From positions 21,294,001 through 21,358,000 of the forward strand of contig NC_134025.1 in NCBI RefSeq assembly GCF_964204645.1: 64,000 nucleotides of DNA. Direction: 5' to 3'. The DNA comes from Tubulanus polymorphus. Its lineage: Eukaryota; Nemertea; Palaeonemertea; Tubulaniformes; Tubulanidae. The notes beneath the pieces are model-generated. The model was not told the origin of the DNA, ran no database searches, and was given only the letters and a program-made list of their open reading frames with translations. Shown piece after piece: positions 1 through 13,400 of the stretch (the first letter of the stretch is position 1; each line of letters starts with the position of its first letter). The translations under genes and the position numbers were made by a program.

Positions 1-1959
1 CTGGCCGCCACCTATAACAATCGTGAAAGATTATTCGGAATGCCTGTCACAAACGTACGTACCTACAACAAAGCGTTCATCGGTTCAACTTTGTTTCCGA
101 TGAAAAACACGTTGAATGTTACTTTGCCACATTAAATCAGGGTTCTTACGGGTTTTGGAAAGTCTTGCTAAGTTTTGGAAAATGGGGATTTGTTTCCAGG
201 CCCTCGAAAAGCTTCGAAATTCTTTTCTCTATGGCTATGGAAAAGGTATAGAAAATCAGAAAATGGTCTCCAAATAAAATTTGCCTTCTATTTTGAATTA
301 AAGGCTATGTGCCTAAATGTTGTTCTCCACATTTGAAAACAAAATTTATGGAAATACTCTATCAATGGTATTGATAATTGGCACTTATTTACTTTGAATA
401 AGCCTACATTGCCGTTCTAAGTTGGCAATGTGTAACTTTGGTTGTACCGGTATGGGAAATTTATAATCTGGGTAGGGCCTATGGAAAAACTGTGGAAAAG
501 TTATGGAAAATGAAATTGGGAAACCTGTTAGAACCCTGTTAAATGTATACAACTCGTGCTAGGATATTTTCTATTATGCATGAATTCCGGTTTCATGAAT
601 TCCTATATAGATAGAGAGAGCGCTTTTAGCCGTTGTCATGAACATGTAGTAGTCAGGATTATTCTTCATTAGCTAAAGCAATCTACTCTACGTGTAGTTC
701 ACATTATATGATCTTTGAATTAGAAATTCGCCACCAATTAGTTAGCTAAAATGAATAGGATGTCAACAGTAAGTTAGTGGTTAGTTGCACACGTTACTGT
801 GTGTTAAGAATTTAGATTTTCAATCACTTCATACACATTTGAGTTGATTGATTAAAATGGTCACTTTGATATAGGGTTGATAGTGTCTGTTCTCTGTTGC
901 TCTCTGTCTGTCAGACTGGCGGTTTTCAGTTGATAGTAAGTTAGTTATCTTCCAGAATGAAAAGCATGTCGTTCACTCTAGCCACTACCCGGACTTCAGC
1001 CATTTCTAGTTCGATCATAAAAGATTTCCACGCCGGGCCAGATTCTGCAGTAGTGCTGGGGCACATGCTGACCTTTTCCTCGATAAAAACCCAATTTCAA
1101 CTCTTGAGGAAGATATTTCCCGAATGATTTTGTTGAGAAAAACTAAGAAATTTGCATCCCAGAAATATTTCCCAAAGACTTTTTTTTTTTCAAAATTTTG
1201 AAACCTTCCTAATATGCTGTAAATTGCTTAAGTGCTGTAGGCACCACAAGTGCCCTGTCTACTATGTCCATATAGATCAGCCCATGGCCCAAACCTCAAG
1301 AATATCATTGCGAAATCTCAACCATATATTTACGTTGTTGAATTATCACTAAAGGAAAGAACCCGCCAGACTCCTCTATCCTGTTAATTTGCTAATGATT
1401 TTTAATTTTCTCATTTTTCATTCTCTACTTAACCGTCGTGAATCAATCAACCATTATCTGAGTGGGAATCTTGGAGTCCTGTGTCAAGCCTTGACGATTT
1501 GTCTGCTATGATAGTCACTATACTAGCTTTTCTTCGTAAAATCGTTCCATTGGGTCTCGGCATCGATTCTCGGAATATTTAGCGAAAGTTATGTTGAACC
1601 TAGTGGGCGATTTTAGCGGAAAAGATGGTTATACCAATTCACCAACGGTTGAACCTTGCACTCCATGTCATCATCAACAAGCACATTTTAGAACATTTAG
1701 TAAGAACCGCCACAATCAATTAGTTTCTCTAGGATGATGAACACAGTTTTTCCCTGCATACCTTAACAACTTGTACATGATATCACAAAAACCTTGGTCT
1801 TGATCGTTTGGCTTCAACGAGTTTCGGTCCCAGCATCGAAAGCATTGAAATGAATAAACATGTTCTATACACCTAAATGCAAGTTTTAACCTACCAGTAA
1901 GAGTCTACCGAACTATGGTACATGGATGAGAAATAGTATTTCATCTAAATCATGTCTAA

Positions 1960-2112
1960 GGTCTGCCGGGATTTAAACTTGATGGCATCGGGAGACTCGA
2001 CTATGTCATTGACCCCTGTCTTATTAGCTCCACCAACCGTGCACAACCGTTTGCATACTTGTGCACCTCTGCCACATGAAAATGGTTTGGAATACCTGCC
2101 GAGGGAAGGTGG
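1960..2112. mobile_element. Degenerate copy of tRNA-like foldback element (family F1)
   Basis: The left end (1961-2000) matches the terminal repeat of the copies at 7956 and 57925: a 'ctgccgggatt' core followed by the diagnostic 'gatggcatcg'. A weak inverted counterpart lies near 2085-2112 ('gaatacctgccgagggaagg'). The interior is short and diverged. The call rests mainly on the left end, so it is tentative. Confidence 0.4.
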
Positions 2113-2580
2113 TCTATTGTTGGTTGGGCAAGATTTTCATCTAGCTCAAATATTAACATCTATTATCAGAAAATTATCATTGGGATATTCCTGACTTCTT
2201 CCCGGAACTTGAAATTGGTCAAGAGTAAGATATTTTGTGATAACATTTGCAAGTTTCCACTACATTTTATATATATTGCACTTACGTAGTTAAACTTTCA
2301 TATATTGTATACATTTTATATGTGTGCTGCGTGTATTTTAATGGTTCTAATTGTGAATATTTTATCATGAGATCGCGTGTCAAGCGCGTTCACTGGATTC
2401 TCAGTGAAACGTAAATACATTATCGTAATCGGTCCAAGTGTAGCAAACCTACAGCAATGAATTATCTATCCATGTAGTACTTCTAGAGCTGGCGTCACGA
2501 ATGAGAATTAAGTTTTTAATTCCAATTAAACAGCTTATTCGAATTAGATATTCGAATTGAATTGATACTCTTTAATTAAC

Positions 2581-2920
2581 GATCTTTCCTTAATGACCTC
2601 GAGTTTAGAAATAAGAAAAACCCAAATTCACTTGTTTTTCATATCCTTCCCTCATTTGTGTATAATAGAAATGAAGAAACCAAGGTACGTTATGCTGTAT
2701 TGAAACCTGGTGGATTGCAGTTAACTGAAAAAGAATGTTTCAAAGCTATGAATAGCAATGAAGAAGACTTAAACCATCAAGTTTTCAGCCTTCCTTTAGC
2801 GTAGTAGAAAATAGGGAAGAGCTGAATTTTTGGTTACATCGAAGTACTCATGTAGTAGTTTACCATTCCTCCTTAGTTAGTACCGTTGTAAGAGAAGCAT
2901 CCCTACACCATGCTTTTGTA
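2581..2920 (+). pseudogene. Unidentified coding-like remnant with a frame change
   Basis: One frame is open from about 2581 to a TAG at 2803, with no ATG near its beginning, and reads like ordinary soluble protein (for example VRYAVLKPGGLQLTEKE, then KAMNSNEEDLNHQ). After the stop, a second frame overlapping it from about 2769 continues open (VVENREELNFWLHRSTHVVV) up to the MITE at 2923. This could be an old gene fragment broken by a frameshift, or chance. I do not recognise the family. There is no splice support linking it to DNAH1. Confidence 0.25.
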
Positions 2921-2922
2921 TA

Positions 2923-3064
2923 TACAGTAAAACCTGTTGATCTGAATCAGTTTTATCAGGATTTGTATCTAATCCTGACGTTATTTACAGTCCATTTGTA
3001 TAGAATGATAAGATCTTTTTTGTATAGAATAATAAGATTTTTTTTATATCCAGGTTTTACTGTA
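2923..3064. mobile_element. pogo/mariner-like MITE with TACAGTAAAACCTG termini
   Basis: The element starts TACAGTAAAACCTG and ends CAGGTTTTACTGTA, a perfect 14-bp terminal inverted repeat that includes the TA target dinucleotide at each end. It is about 142 bp long and has no coding capacity. Such termini are typical of non-autonomous Tc1/mariner-pogo derivatives. Related elements occur in this window at 20169, 21892, 31043, 46657 and 58866. It ends about 90 bp before the acceptor of the first recognised DNAH1 exon. Confidence 0.85.
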
Positions 3065-3156
3065 TGTACATGTATATATTAATCAGTAGTATATATCCCT
3101 CATCACGTTGCCGCTTTTGCTTATATTTGTGTGTTACGCAATCGTTATTATTGTAG

Positions 3157-6100
3157 TACGACAAGCTGACACGGCTTGTCAAGGACTTCGAACCGTTCCG
3201 CAACTTATGGTTAACCGTGTCCGATTGGCTGAAGTGGCACGAGAGCTGGATGAACGACCCGTTGACTTCCATCGACGCCGAAAACCTCGAGAAAAATGTC
3301 AGCGAAGCGTACAAAACCATGCACAAATCTGTGAAGATATTCGCCGATATACCTGGTAAATATTAGCGTGTAGGCCTATGTATTGAAGATTGCTGGATTC
3401 CATGAATCAGAAATATGAAGCAGATACCTTCAATTCAAAAGAAATGAAATTCATCCTCAAACTTAAGCAGCCCCGTGTTCACACTAGTGCCAGTGTTAGA
3501 ACTGCCTTTCTATTTTGCCTGTAACTGGATCGGACCAATGTCGAATGTACCAAACTGGAGCTGTGCGCTCATTCGTGTTTTTAAATCACCCGTTATCAAT
3601 GGCGCAATTAGATACGACACTGTGATCGACAGGCAATTACAAGCGAGGGTTACTATAAATTGCATTGAAATTGTCCATTCAGATACGGTACAGCCTAGAA
3701 AATGACCTAAGTCGTCTTTTGGTTTGAAATAGGGACACCTGGACTACTAGTGATGGTTCATACATGATATGCATCTTACCAGGGTTGTGTGTGTCTACGA
3801 ATAATGAATCGTAAAGCATTTTGAACTACATTAGACCCTGCATAAGCCAACACATTTGCAACCAACGAAATTAATATGGTTTATGTGAAATCCAGCCTAA
3901 ACATCATATTTTACATACATTTATGTTTAGGTGGACTGTAATGATATTACCTGGATTAAATCAAAATCATTAGATTAAGATCATTGGATCACTGGATCAA
4001 GATCATTGGATTACTGGTAGATTAAACTGATCAGAATTAAAGCGGGTTCGAATGTAAAACCGAATGCCGACAAAAACTTAGGTTAACTTCTAAGCTGTAC
4101 CATACTAATTTCTATTTTCCCTCTCCATGAAGTAAAAAGTTTTACCCCCTTGCCGTTTCGTCATATTTGGTAGATATGCATTGATCGATTATTGAGATAC
4201 GTGATAAATAAAGATAATTATTGTTTACCTACACATGCTGGGCCCATCGGTTGCACTGTGACGAGGAGGTGGCCATTGGTTTGTATCAAATAATGTTGTA
4301 CGCATGCCTTTCTTCATTCACTTTTATTACACCAAATACAAGAAAATTTGATATTACCATAGTTACATTATCATAGGAACAGTGTGTATGTTCATTTTTT
4401 GGGATGGACAAAGATATCCCCAGTAAGCTTTGATAGAATTAAGTATTAGCCAAATTAGCTTGCTGTTATTATGTAGTTTGAATGTAGAAAGCAGAACTAT
4501 TGCAGAGACACATCACATTGTGGCAGTTATTTTGACGTACTTATGCATGTTTATTTGACAGGTTTACTGAGTAGCCATTTGTATTTCCTTATATTTCTCA
4601 TCATGGATATTTTAGCATGTTTTAGATAATGCAATATTAAGATTTTTGGTCTTGTGATAGTTAGATAGATGTGAATAGAATCAAAATAAGTGAGATTGCA
4701 ATTTGGCTGTATTTTCATTAGTTGTGAGATATAACACTTTGCAGGTATCAATCTGCAGCTTTGAATCAGCTTTTCATTCACTATTGTAGTTTGAAGCCAC
4801 TTTATAAATGTGTTTCTAATGTTAGCATAATTTGTTAGTTCATTTTCAGTTCATTGTCGAAGTTGTGATAGAGAGGGGATAGGTTCAAGCGGCAGATTGA
4901 TGCCTGTATGAGATCTGATTCTGGAGCCAACTAGTTGCGAACAAAATTTTTTCACTATCAATTCTAAATCCAACCCACAACTGTAAAACCTGAATTTATC
5001 AGTCTATGTAATGCTCATTTAATTTTCATTTCCCTCAGGTGTACAAGAAGTGGCTACGGAGATCAAAGGTTTCATCGAAGACTTCCGTCCGTATATTCCG
5101 CTCATACAAGGATTACGTAATCCCGGTATGAGACATCGCCATTGGGAACAACTGTCCGCAGAGATCGGTATATCGGTCATGCCGAAAAAGGAATTGACGT
5201 TCAGCAAATGTTTGGAGATGAAAGTTCAAGACCACATCAGCAGCATAACGAAAATAGCGGAAGTTGCCGGGAAAGAGTACTCAATCGAACAAGTAAGAGA
5301 GGGTGCCTAGTCTTAAATTCAGGAATCAGTTCTGCAATTGTTCATTGAATTTTGCAATTAATCGCAAATCAGGATTCGGAAAAACATCCACTCTTGACAG
5401 CCGGGACCCAGCTTAAGTTTTGCTCGCTAGTCAAATTCCTTAAGTTAACTTGGATTCACAGTCAAATTTCCTGAAGTAAAATTTGATTCAAAGCTCACTT
5501 TTTATTAGAGTCAGTTAAACTGGTAAATGAAACTACGGTCATAGGCTAACTGAAACTATATTTGACTATAATAACTGTCAAATGAATCACAGGTGGTCCT
5601 GTTTCTCATTTCATATGAAATGATGTAAACAGAGCTGACAACTCTTCCTGATTGTCAGGGACAAAATGGACTCACTATCCCTTATGGTATTTGTTATGCT
5701 ATTGAAAATCTCTTGGTGTCACTGAAACAATTTTCTACTGTCCCTCTGAAAATAGTTCAGATTACTCATTTTCCTTATCGCGCCCTGAAAATTGTTTTTT
5801 TTTTGTACCAGATGTGGTAAATTGATAGGTCTGCATGTCAGTCTTTTTGGGTCTCAATTTGTTTTTCTTTTGCATAGGCTTTGGACAAGATGGAAGGCGA
5901 ATGGAAGCCAGTGACGTTCGACATCATGCCCTACAAGGAGACTGGCACATACATCTTAAAGACGTCAGAAGAAACGTCGCAGTTGCTCGACGATCATATC
6001 GTCATGACTCAAAGCATGTCGTTTTCACCGTTCAAGAAGCCGTTCGAAGAAAGAATCAGTTCCTGGGAAAACAAACTGCGAACAACACAGGTAAGATTTT

Positions 6101-9100
6101 TTAGAACCAAATGTCGGCGATAAAACATAGATATTTTGGAAAGGGTTTTGATTCCAAAGTTGTTTGGGATGCAAACGAGGGCTATAGGGCTTATTCAAAA
6201 AGTGTGTCTGCCAAGACAAAATCCAGTTATTTGGGGAAGTTGTGGAGACGTTTTTGAATTTCCCAGATACTTTCAGTGTCTATGCAATGATCAAAGATAC
6301 TGTTATTGAATTATATTAACTTATTCAACTTACTTAATTAACTTGATTATTGAATTAACTAAAATCAAAGATGCTGGGATCATGCTTATCACTGTTGTTG
6401 CTGTTCCCAAGGCGGTGATTGATTATCTTAACTGATTGTCTTTTTTTAACGGTAGGACGTACTCGATGAATGGTTGATGTGTCAACGATCCTGGCTTTAT
6501 CTCGAACCGATCTTCAGTTCAGAGGACATCAACAGACAGTTACCAGTGGAGTCTAAACGTTATCAAACGATGGAGCGAATCTGGCGTAAGATCATGAAGA
6601 ACGCCAAGGAAAATCCTGTGGTAAGATGCACTTATGGAAATAGATATTTCTTTTGCTCTTTACAAGAGCTGTTCTTAGGAGTTACTATACACACACTTTC
6701 ATAATCCTAATGCATACAGCAAACCTGAAACACAGGCTTTTCTGGGTGTTTTTGTGACTGGTTTGGGTAAATGATTTCCCCTTTTGCTGGTACATGTTTA
6801 GCAACAGACTTTTTGCGTGTTGCTTAACATGTAAATCCCTTAATAGAGATGAACCACTTGAAATTGATTTTGAATGACCTACCTTATCAGTGTTTCAAAT
6901 AAGTTGTTCGAATAAGCTTGTTGATGATTTGAAATCGGTAAGAATTAAAACACTTGTCCAGCGATAGGCCGATCGATACAACAAATTGGTTATGATTTTG
7001 ACTAATGGCATCAATGGTAAAACATTTTCCAGTTATGAATACTTGAAATTTGAGACAATTCTAGAGAACTGTGAATATATTTATTGTTCATTTTAGGTCA
7101 TTCAACTGTGCCCAGATGCCCGTTTATTGGACAATCTACGTGAATGTAACAAACTGCTCGACCAAGTACAGAAAGGTCTCAGCGAATATCTGGAAACGAA
7201 ACGTAACGCTTTCCCGCGTTTCTACTTCCTGTCCGATGATGAACTGCTCGAGATCCTGTCGCAAACCAAAGATCCCACGGCGGTACAACCACATCTTAGA
7301 AAGTGCTTCGAGAATATTGCTAAGGTAACGTATCAGAAAACGTATATTTCATTTTTGTGTGTCCCTATGGGTGAATCCTTAAATCCCATCCACCACAGGA
7401 CTGAACTTAGTTTATTGTTGTTAGGGGCCAAGTCATATAATATATATGATACACCAGTATATTATTCAGTCAACTCAGCTGATTATCCACTACACTTGGC
7501 ACCAATGTCATTTCGGTAGATGATCGATTGAAGGTGGCATATAGCTAAACATCATCTTGATTGATTTATGAACCTAAATCTTGTTAATTGCGAATTGAAA
7601 TTTTTGTTAAAAGCTAGAGCACCGCATAATCAAATAATGGAGGGTCGAACGCATGCATAAACATGGAATTTCGAGATTTTCTCAAGAAATGGCATCAGTG
7701 TTTATTTGTACCAGGAAAGACCTATGGTAGCTGAATGGTTTTATAAGAAACGTGGCCATTTAACAAACTTGGTGCGAATAATCGAGTGATCTTCTATTAA
7801 ACCCGACGTCAGCTTCTTGGAATTGGTTCTACAATTGATGATTAAATCCAACTATAGAGTCAAATTAGTCTTTTTTTCAGTCTAAGATAACGCAAGAGTA
7901 ATATTAAGCCTGTGGACTAGGTCCTAGTCACTGTACGGAATTGGGGTTGTAAACGTCCTCCCCCGGCAGGGATTCGAACCTGATGGCATCGAGATTGCCA
8001 CGGCACGAAACCCTGCCATAATCGACCGTGTGCGCAGTTACATGCGCAGTTCAGATGATGTGATTTTTAGCCAATCAGAAATCCCGTTTTATTTTAGCCC
8101 GGGTTTTCCCATTTATAGTTCTTCCTTTAAATTTGCCTCAACGATTATACAACGAGCAATCTGATTGGTGCTGCCAGTTTTCATTCGGAAAGCTGCGCAT
8201 ATACCTGCGCACCCGGTCTACTGATGCAGGGGTTCGTGCCGTGGCTGAGTGTAGCGATGCCATCAGGTTCGAGTCCCTGCAGAGGGAGGATGGGTTGTAA
8301 AAAGCTAGCAGGCTTGCATGATATATACATATACATTAGAAATGATGACGATATGAATCTTTATTTCAGTTGAAATTCGAAGACGATCTGAAGATATCGT
8401 ACATGTATTCTGCAGAAGGCGAAGAAGTGCCGTTCAAAGAGGTTATGTATCCATCGGGTAACGTGGAAGATTGGTTGCTTGAGGTCGAACGCGTTATGAA
8501 AGAAAGCTTGCGGCAGATTATCAAGGAATCGCTGAAGAACTATGTCGAGGTACACATCAACTGATAAGTGATAGATATGTTTACTTGCTACAATGTAATC
8601 AGGCACTGGTTCGTCAAAGATTGTTTTATCGTAAATTACTAGTAATTAGATGATTGGAAATATATTGACGCATCTTAGATACCAGGGTCTGCGGCCGGTT
8701 GCTTAAAAAGCTAGTTTGAGTTGACTGGTGGAGAAATATCATGATAATAATGCAATTTCAAGTGTCACCATGGCATTTATCTGCTGGTTATCTCTAACCA
8801 ATTTTTCAGCTACTACTGACTCAGTTCCAGATCCAGTTCCACAGTTCTGAGTTAAATTTGACCCCAGAATTAAAAAGATGAACTGATTTTAACTCAAGAT
8901 TTAATATCGAGCCAGTCCAGGTGTTTTAACTGTAAAACCACCCATCAACTCGATCGATATTAAGTAAACCCCCGGGTGGAAGTTAAAACTTGTCTTAAAA
9001 ACTGGGTTTTTAATTTGTGAGATTGGCTATAGATCCAACAAATCCCATGTGAAGGTGTTTTCAATTTCAGCTGTGAAATATAAAACAACCAGTGAATAAC

Positions 9101-10469
9101 TGCCGGCCACTCAATGTCTAACTCTGAATTAGCATGAATTAACAATTCAACGATTCGTTGTTGAAATTTTAGGTCAAACGAACTGATTGGGTATTGAACT
9201 GGCCTGGTCAAGTTGTCATCGCTGGTAGCCAGACGTTCTGGACAACGGATGTGACAAAAGGTTTAGAAGACAACGCCCTAAAAGATGTCTATGACTTACA
9301 GCTTCAACAGGTCGGTAATGCGGATGATGATAGAAATTTTACTTGTTTTCTTTATTTTTGATTTGTTTGAATACTTTTAAGTGTTTTATGCCATTTGTTT
9401 TGTTCCACCTTAACTATTCAACTTTCTGCGCCCTCTGTGGAGTTTAGCACGAGGTAACCTCGCTTCAATCACTGGCATTTATTGACTGGCACTAATTATC
9501 GATAGTGCATGGCGTCAAAAAGAAATATCTTCTTCCCTAGTTCAGTGGGATAAGGCGTGATACTGTTGCATTCACAACTATCAGCTTTGAAAGAATGATA
9601 AATAAGTTTAAGTTCTGCTTACTGCTTACAATGTATGGGCAACACTTCAAAAGCAATCTTGTCGTTAGGTTAAATGAACAATCCAATAGACAATAGAGTT
9701 GGTCTTAGGAAACCAAGATCCTAACCACGTAAAGCGAGATAAATGAAAAAGAAATGAATGAAATAAAATCGCATGGATTTGAACTTTATGGAATTTGGAA
9801 TTCATAATTGGCTGGAATATCATATTCAGATGGTTGAATAATGATTTCGCCAATCATTCATTGATATACGTGTTATGTATTGATGTACAAGTTGTAGACT
9901 ATCTAAAATGCTTTATGAATATCCACAGCAAGGTCTTGCATATATCACGTAAGATGACACACTTCGAAAAACAAGTCTTAATCGAAATCTATTATTCGTG
10001 TGGATTCGGTTACATGAAAATACTGATGCAATCATTCAATACATCGATTAAAGATTTTACGTAATCAGTGCAAATATTTTGACTATCTAAATGGTTATGG
10101 ACCCTTTTACAAAATATGAACGCTTTCCTATTATTGCCTACTCCGATCGGATCGTTAGGCAGTCATGTTTAAACGAAGAGACTATTGATCCAATATCTAG
10201 TTGACAATATACATCATATGGGATTTCGGAGGCAGCTATCTTTTATGGCTGATCTGTATATTCACTGTGAATTGTTATGTACGTGTTGTGTTTCGTTGTG
10301 TTTAGTTGGATGATCTGAGGAATCTGGTGCGTGGCGATTTGAGTAAGATGCATCGTTTGATTCTGTCTGCCTTAATCGTTGTCGAAGTCCACGCTCGTGA
10401 TGTGATCGTGAAAATGTTACAAGAGGATGTGAAATCGGTCAATGATTTTGAGTGGATAAGTCAGTTACG
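3157..10469 (+). CDS. DNAH1: DNAH1 exons 1-8 of the window: end of tail and linker
   Basis: Exons: 3157-3355, 5039-5292, 5878-6090, 6456-6620, 7097-7324, 8370-8549, 9173-9310, 10306-10469. They encode residues 1-514. The family signature [15 protein letters not shown] lies in the second exon. Later come [38 protein letters not shown] and [20 protein letters not shown], the conserved N-terminal linker blocks of axonemal heavy chains. The linker is the mechanical lever that swings over the AAA ring. Phases run 0-1-0-0-0-0-0-0-2 and all borders are GT-AG. The first acceptor (3155-3156) has a weak pyrimidine tract, but the reading frame fixes it. Confidence 0.93.
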
Positions 10470-13400
10470 GTGAGCTGGGTGCATTTTTCGATCCTTTGCT
10501 ATGATAAACCCACTTCTGAAAGTTCGGAAATGAGTTGATGTAGTTATCGAATTCAGATCTAATGATTCATCAACCTAAAATTTTGTACCAGATAAGAGAA
10601 CTTGAATAATTTCATACTGGATATAACAAACCAACTACGTATAACAAACAGATTTTCTGGTTTTTTTAAGGTCGTTGTAAAATGGTTCCAGTCAATGTAT
10701 GTTTTAAATATCATGTATTTGTAGTTATTATTGGGTTGACGATGATTTGTACACAAGAGCTGTCAATGCAGAATTTTTGTATGGTTATGAATACCTCGGA
10801 AACAATGGACGCCTCGTCATAACCCCTCTGACGGATCGATGTTACCTTACGCTCACCGGTGCGCTTCATTTGAAATTCGGCGGCGCCCCAGCCGGACCGG
10901 CCGGTACCGGGAAAACGGAAACTACGAAAGATTTGGCAAAAGCCTTAGCCGTACAGTGCGTAGTGTTCAATTGTTCTGATCAGCTCGATTACATGGCTAT
11001 GGGTAAATTCTTCAAAGGTTTAGCAAGGTAAGTTATCTACATGAAATATACAGTCCTTGTTGGAAAGAGCTAAATGTCGATTGATTTGTATGACCATATA
11101 AATACAATATTCTCGATGAATGAAATGATAATCCAATATATGTACAAATTTTAATGGCCAGACTTAGGCAACGCAAGAAGGAATGTGGAGAACATTTTTC
11201 TGTAGACAAGTGGGATTTTATATCTATGTTATGTTGATATTTCAGTGCTGGAGCTTGGGCTTGTTTCGATGAGTTTAATCGTATTGACATTGAGGTGTTA
11301 TCTGTAGTCGCTATGCAGATTACGACAATCCAAAAAGCCCAACAGCAAAGGGTGAGAAGAGTTTACGTCTACGCGTAGTATGCATAGATTTCAGCACCCA
11401 CTCGCACCTTTCCTAATCTAATATAGATCGCAGTCTTTCTTTTGCTTTTCAGCTGGCTATGAACTTTCATTATCAGAAACCTGTAACTTATTCACTTTAC
11501 CGGTACATCTTAGAATAAACTTTTTCGCTTTGTTTATGTTTGAAACACCAATCCACTGGCGTTTTGGGAAGATACTGAACACAATTGAAATGCGAACCCT
11601 ACATCGGTGCCACAACATTGAAACTTGCGATGTGTATTAACTAGTTAATAAACACGAATGCGATGCGCTCAACATGCAAACAATGTGCAATTTACGTCAA
11701 GTTTATTCTAAGCTGTACCGTATAAACTGGGTCCAGTTTTGCATGAGTTTGAGATCTTTATTAATTTGTCACTTGCAACCGATTCAAAATTTATAGAATT
11801 TTAGCACTTTTATGAAACTGTAACTTAATTAAAACTTGATGAGCCATATGTCACTTTCTGTAGATCTTAGATATTTTTGAAAGCTGTAATAATGTACTTT
11901 TAATGCTTCAACTGCTATATTGTTTATCCATATTTTCCACAAGTTTCCAAAAATATTACAATAAAGATATGGCATAAGTGTTTTATTTCCAACAAAAACA
12001 ATACAGTTGTTGAAACACTCTAATCCATGTCAACTGTAAATAAAGGAAAAAGTTCCTCAATAAACAACTTTTCCTCAACTTTTTTTATCCGATAAAATTT
12101 ATTGAAACCAAACCACAACATTTCAGCTATAGACTATTAGCCATTCCCCTGATGATGGCTGTTGGTTAGTCAACAGCTGAAACGTTGTTTTATTTCGATT
12201 CATTTTATTGGATAGAAAATTCCTAATGTGGGACATTTTCATTTAAAAACAGTAAAACTGTGTCAGTGCTGAAGCATCAGAAGTAACATGGTCAATGGTC
12301 ATATCTAGACATTAGCAGACTTTTCCAGAAAAATCATCTGGTACCAGTATGGTATATGAAATCTTTCTTTGACCTCTGTCTTCAGTGGTTGGGAACTATT
12401 TCTATACTTGGCAGTCAATTTATGTTAAGCAGGTGCCGTGACTATATATTCTAACTCTTAATTAATCCATTCTTTAAACTCCTTTAATGATGTAGACAAC
12501 TTGCATGTATTGTACATACTTTTTCATAACGATAATTCAGTCATTATCGGTTTTATTTGATCGGGTAATCAAAATCTGTCATCTCTTGTTGATATCCCTT
12601 AATGCAATTACATGATGTCAGAGCTATATCTCGTCCCGAAATAGAAGTAAGATGTCACTGCAAGTTGTCTATAGCAACTTGTAGAATCAGTAGATAATGT
12701 ATAGATATAGAGTAGATTTTAATCCCTATAGCTTGATAGACATACTATAGCTAGACCGGACTATTGAGCTATATTTGAGGGTAGTTATGATTTCAAAGTC
12801 AAAATATAAAATCAAACTCAGACTAGTTCATTTTCAACTATTGTTTTTAATGTACTGAGTAGAACAACTCCAAATCATACTGTAGTCAAAGTGCCAGTTG
12901 CTCAAAGGTTGGTTTAAGTTAACCAGTCGATAGTTGATATGGTGCAGTTTTGATTGTCACTAGTCTCTAATCAGGGTATAGTATGTCTACATGATCATTT
13001 AATTTTCACCTCCTTAGCACGATGCACCCTCTAATATTCTAGCTGCGGCGCTTGGGCTTGCTTCGATGAATTCAACCGAATTGATATTGAAGTCTTGTCT
13101 GTAGTAGCTATGCAGATCATGGTTATCACACGTGCTCAATTAGAGAAGGTACAATGTTTATTGACTAATTAATTGAAAATCATCTAACAAATGGAAAAAC
13201 GCTAGACATTTTATCATTCTTATCAGAATGACGACAAAAGTGAATGCTCGAAGCCTTAAAGCCTTAATTGTTATTATTAAAGGGTTGGTTCCTCCTGGCT
13301 GTAGATAAATGCTTCAGATGAAAGATGAGATCGTTCAATAATCAGTATCGATATATCATCTTATTTCAGGCTGATCGTTTCATATTTGAAGGAGTTGAGT

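Larger units (their letters stand above)
1..3156. other. Intron of DNAH1 or upstream flank without recognisable exons
   Basis: No segment here reads as a dynein tail exon in any frame, although the first recognised DNAH1 exon (3157) begins mid-protein. The stretch is therefore most likely part of a long intron. Its first 550 bases are rich in loosely repeated tggaaaa-type words (around 140-540), which look like decayed repeat. It also holds a degenerate foldback element (1960-2112), an open but start-less coding-like stretch (2581-2920) and a pogo-like MITE (2923-3064). A weak 66-codon ORF at 1152-1352 has no coding character. Confidence 0.6.

Noticed and set aside
7956-8290. Genuine tRNA gene
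   Set aside because: The A- and B-box-like words are about 20 bases too close, there is no acceptor stem or anticodon arm, and the words are repeated in inverted arms of a foldback element.
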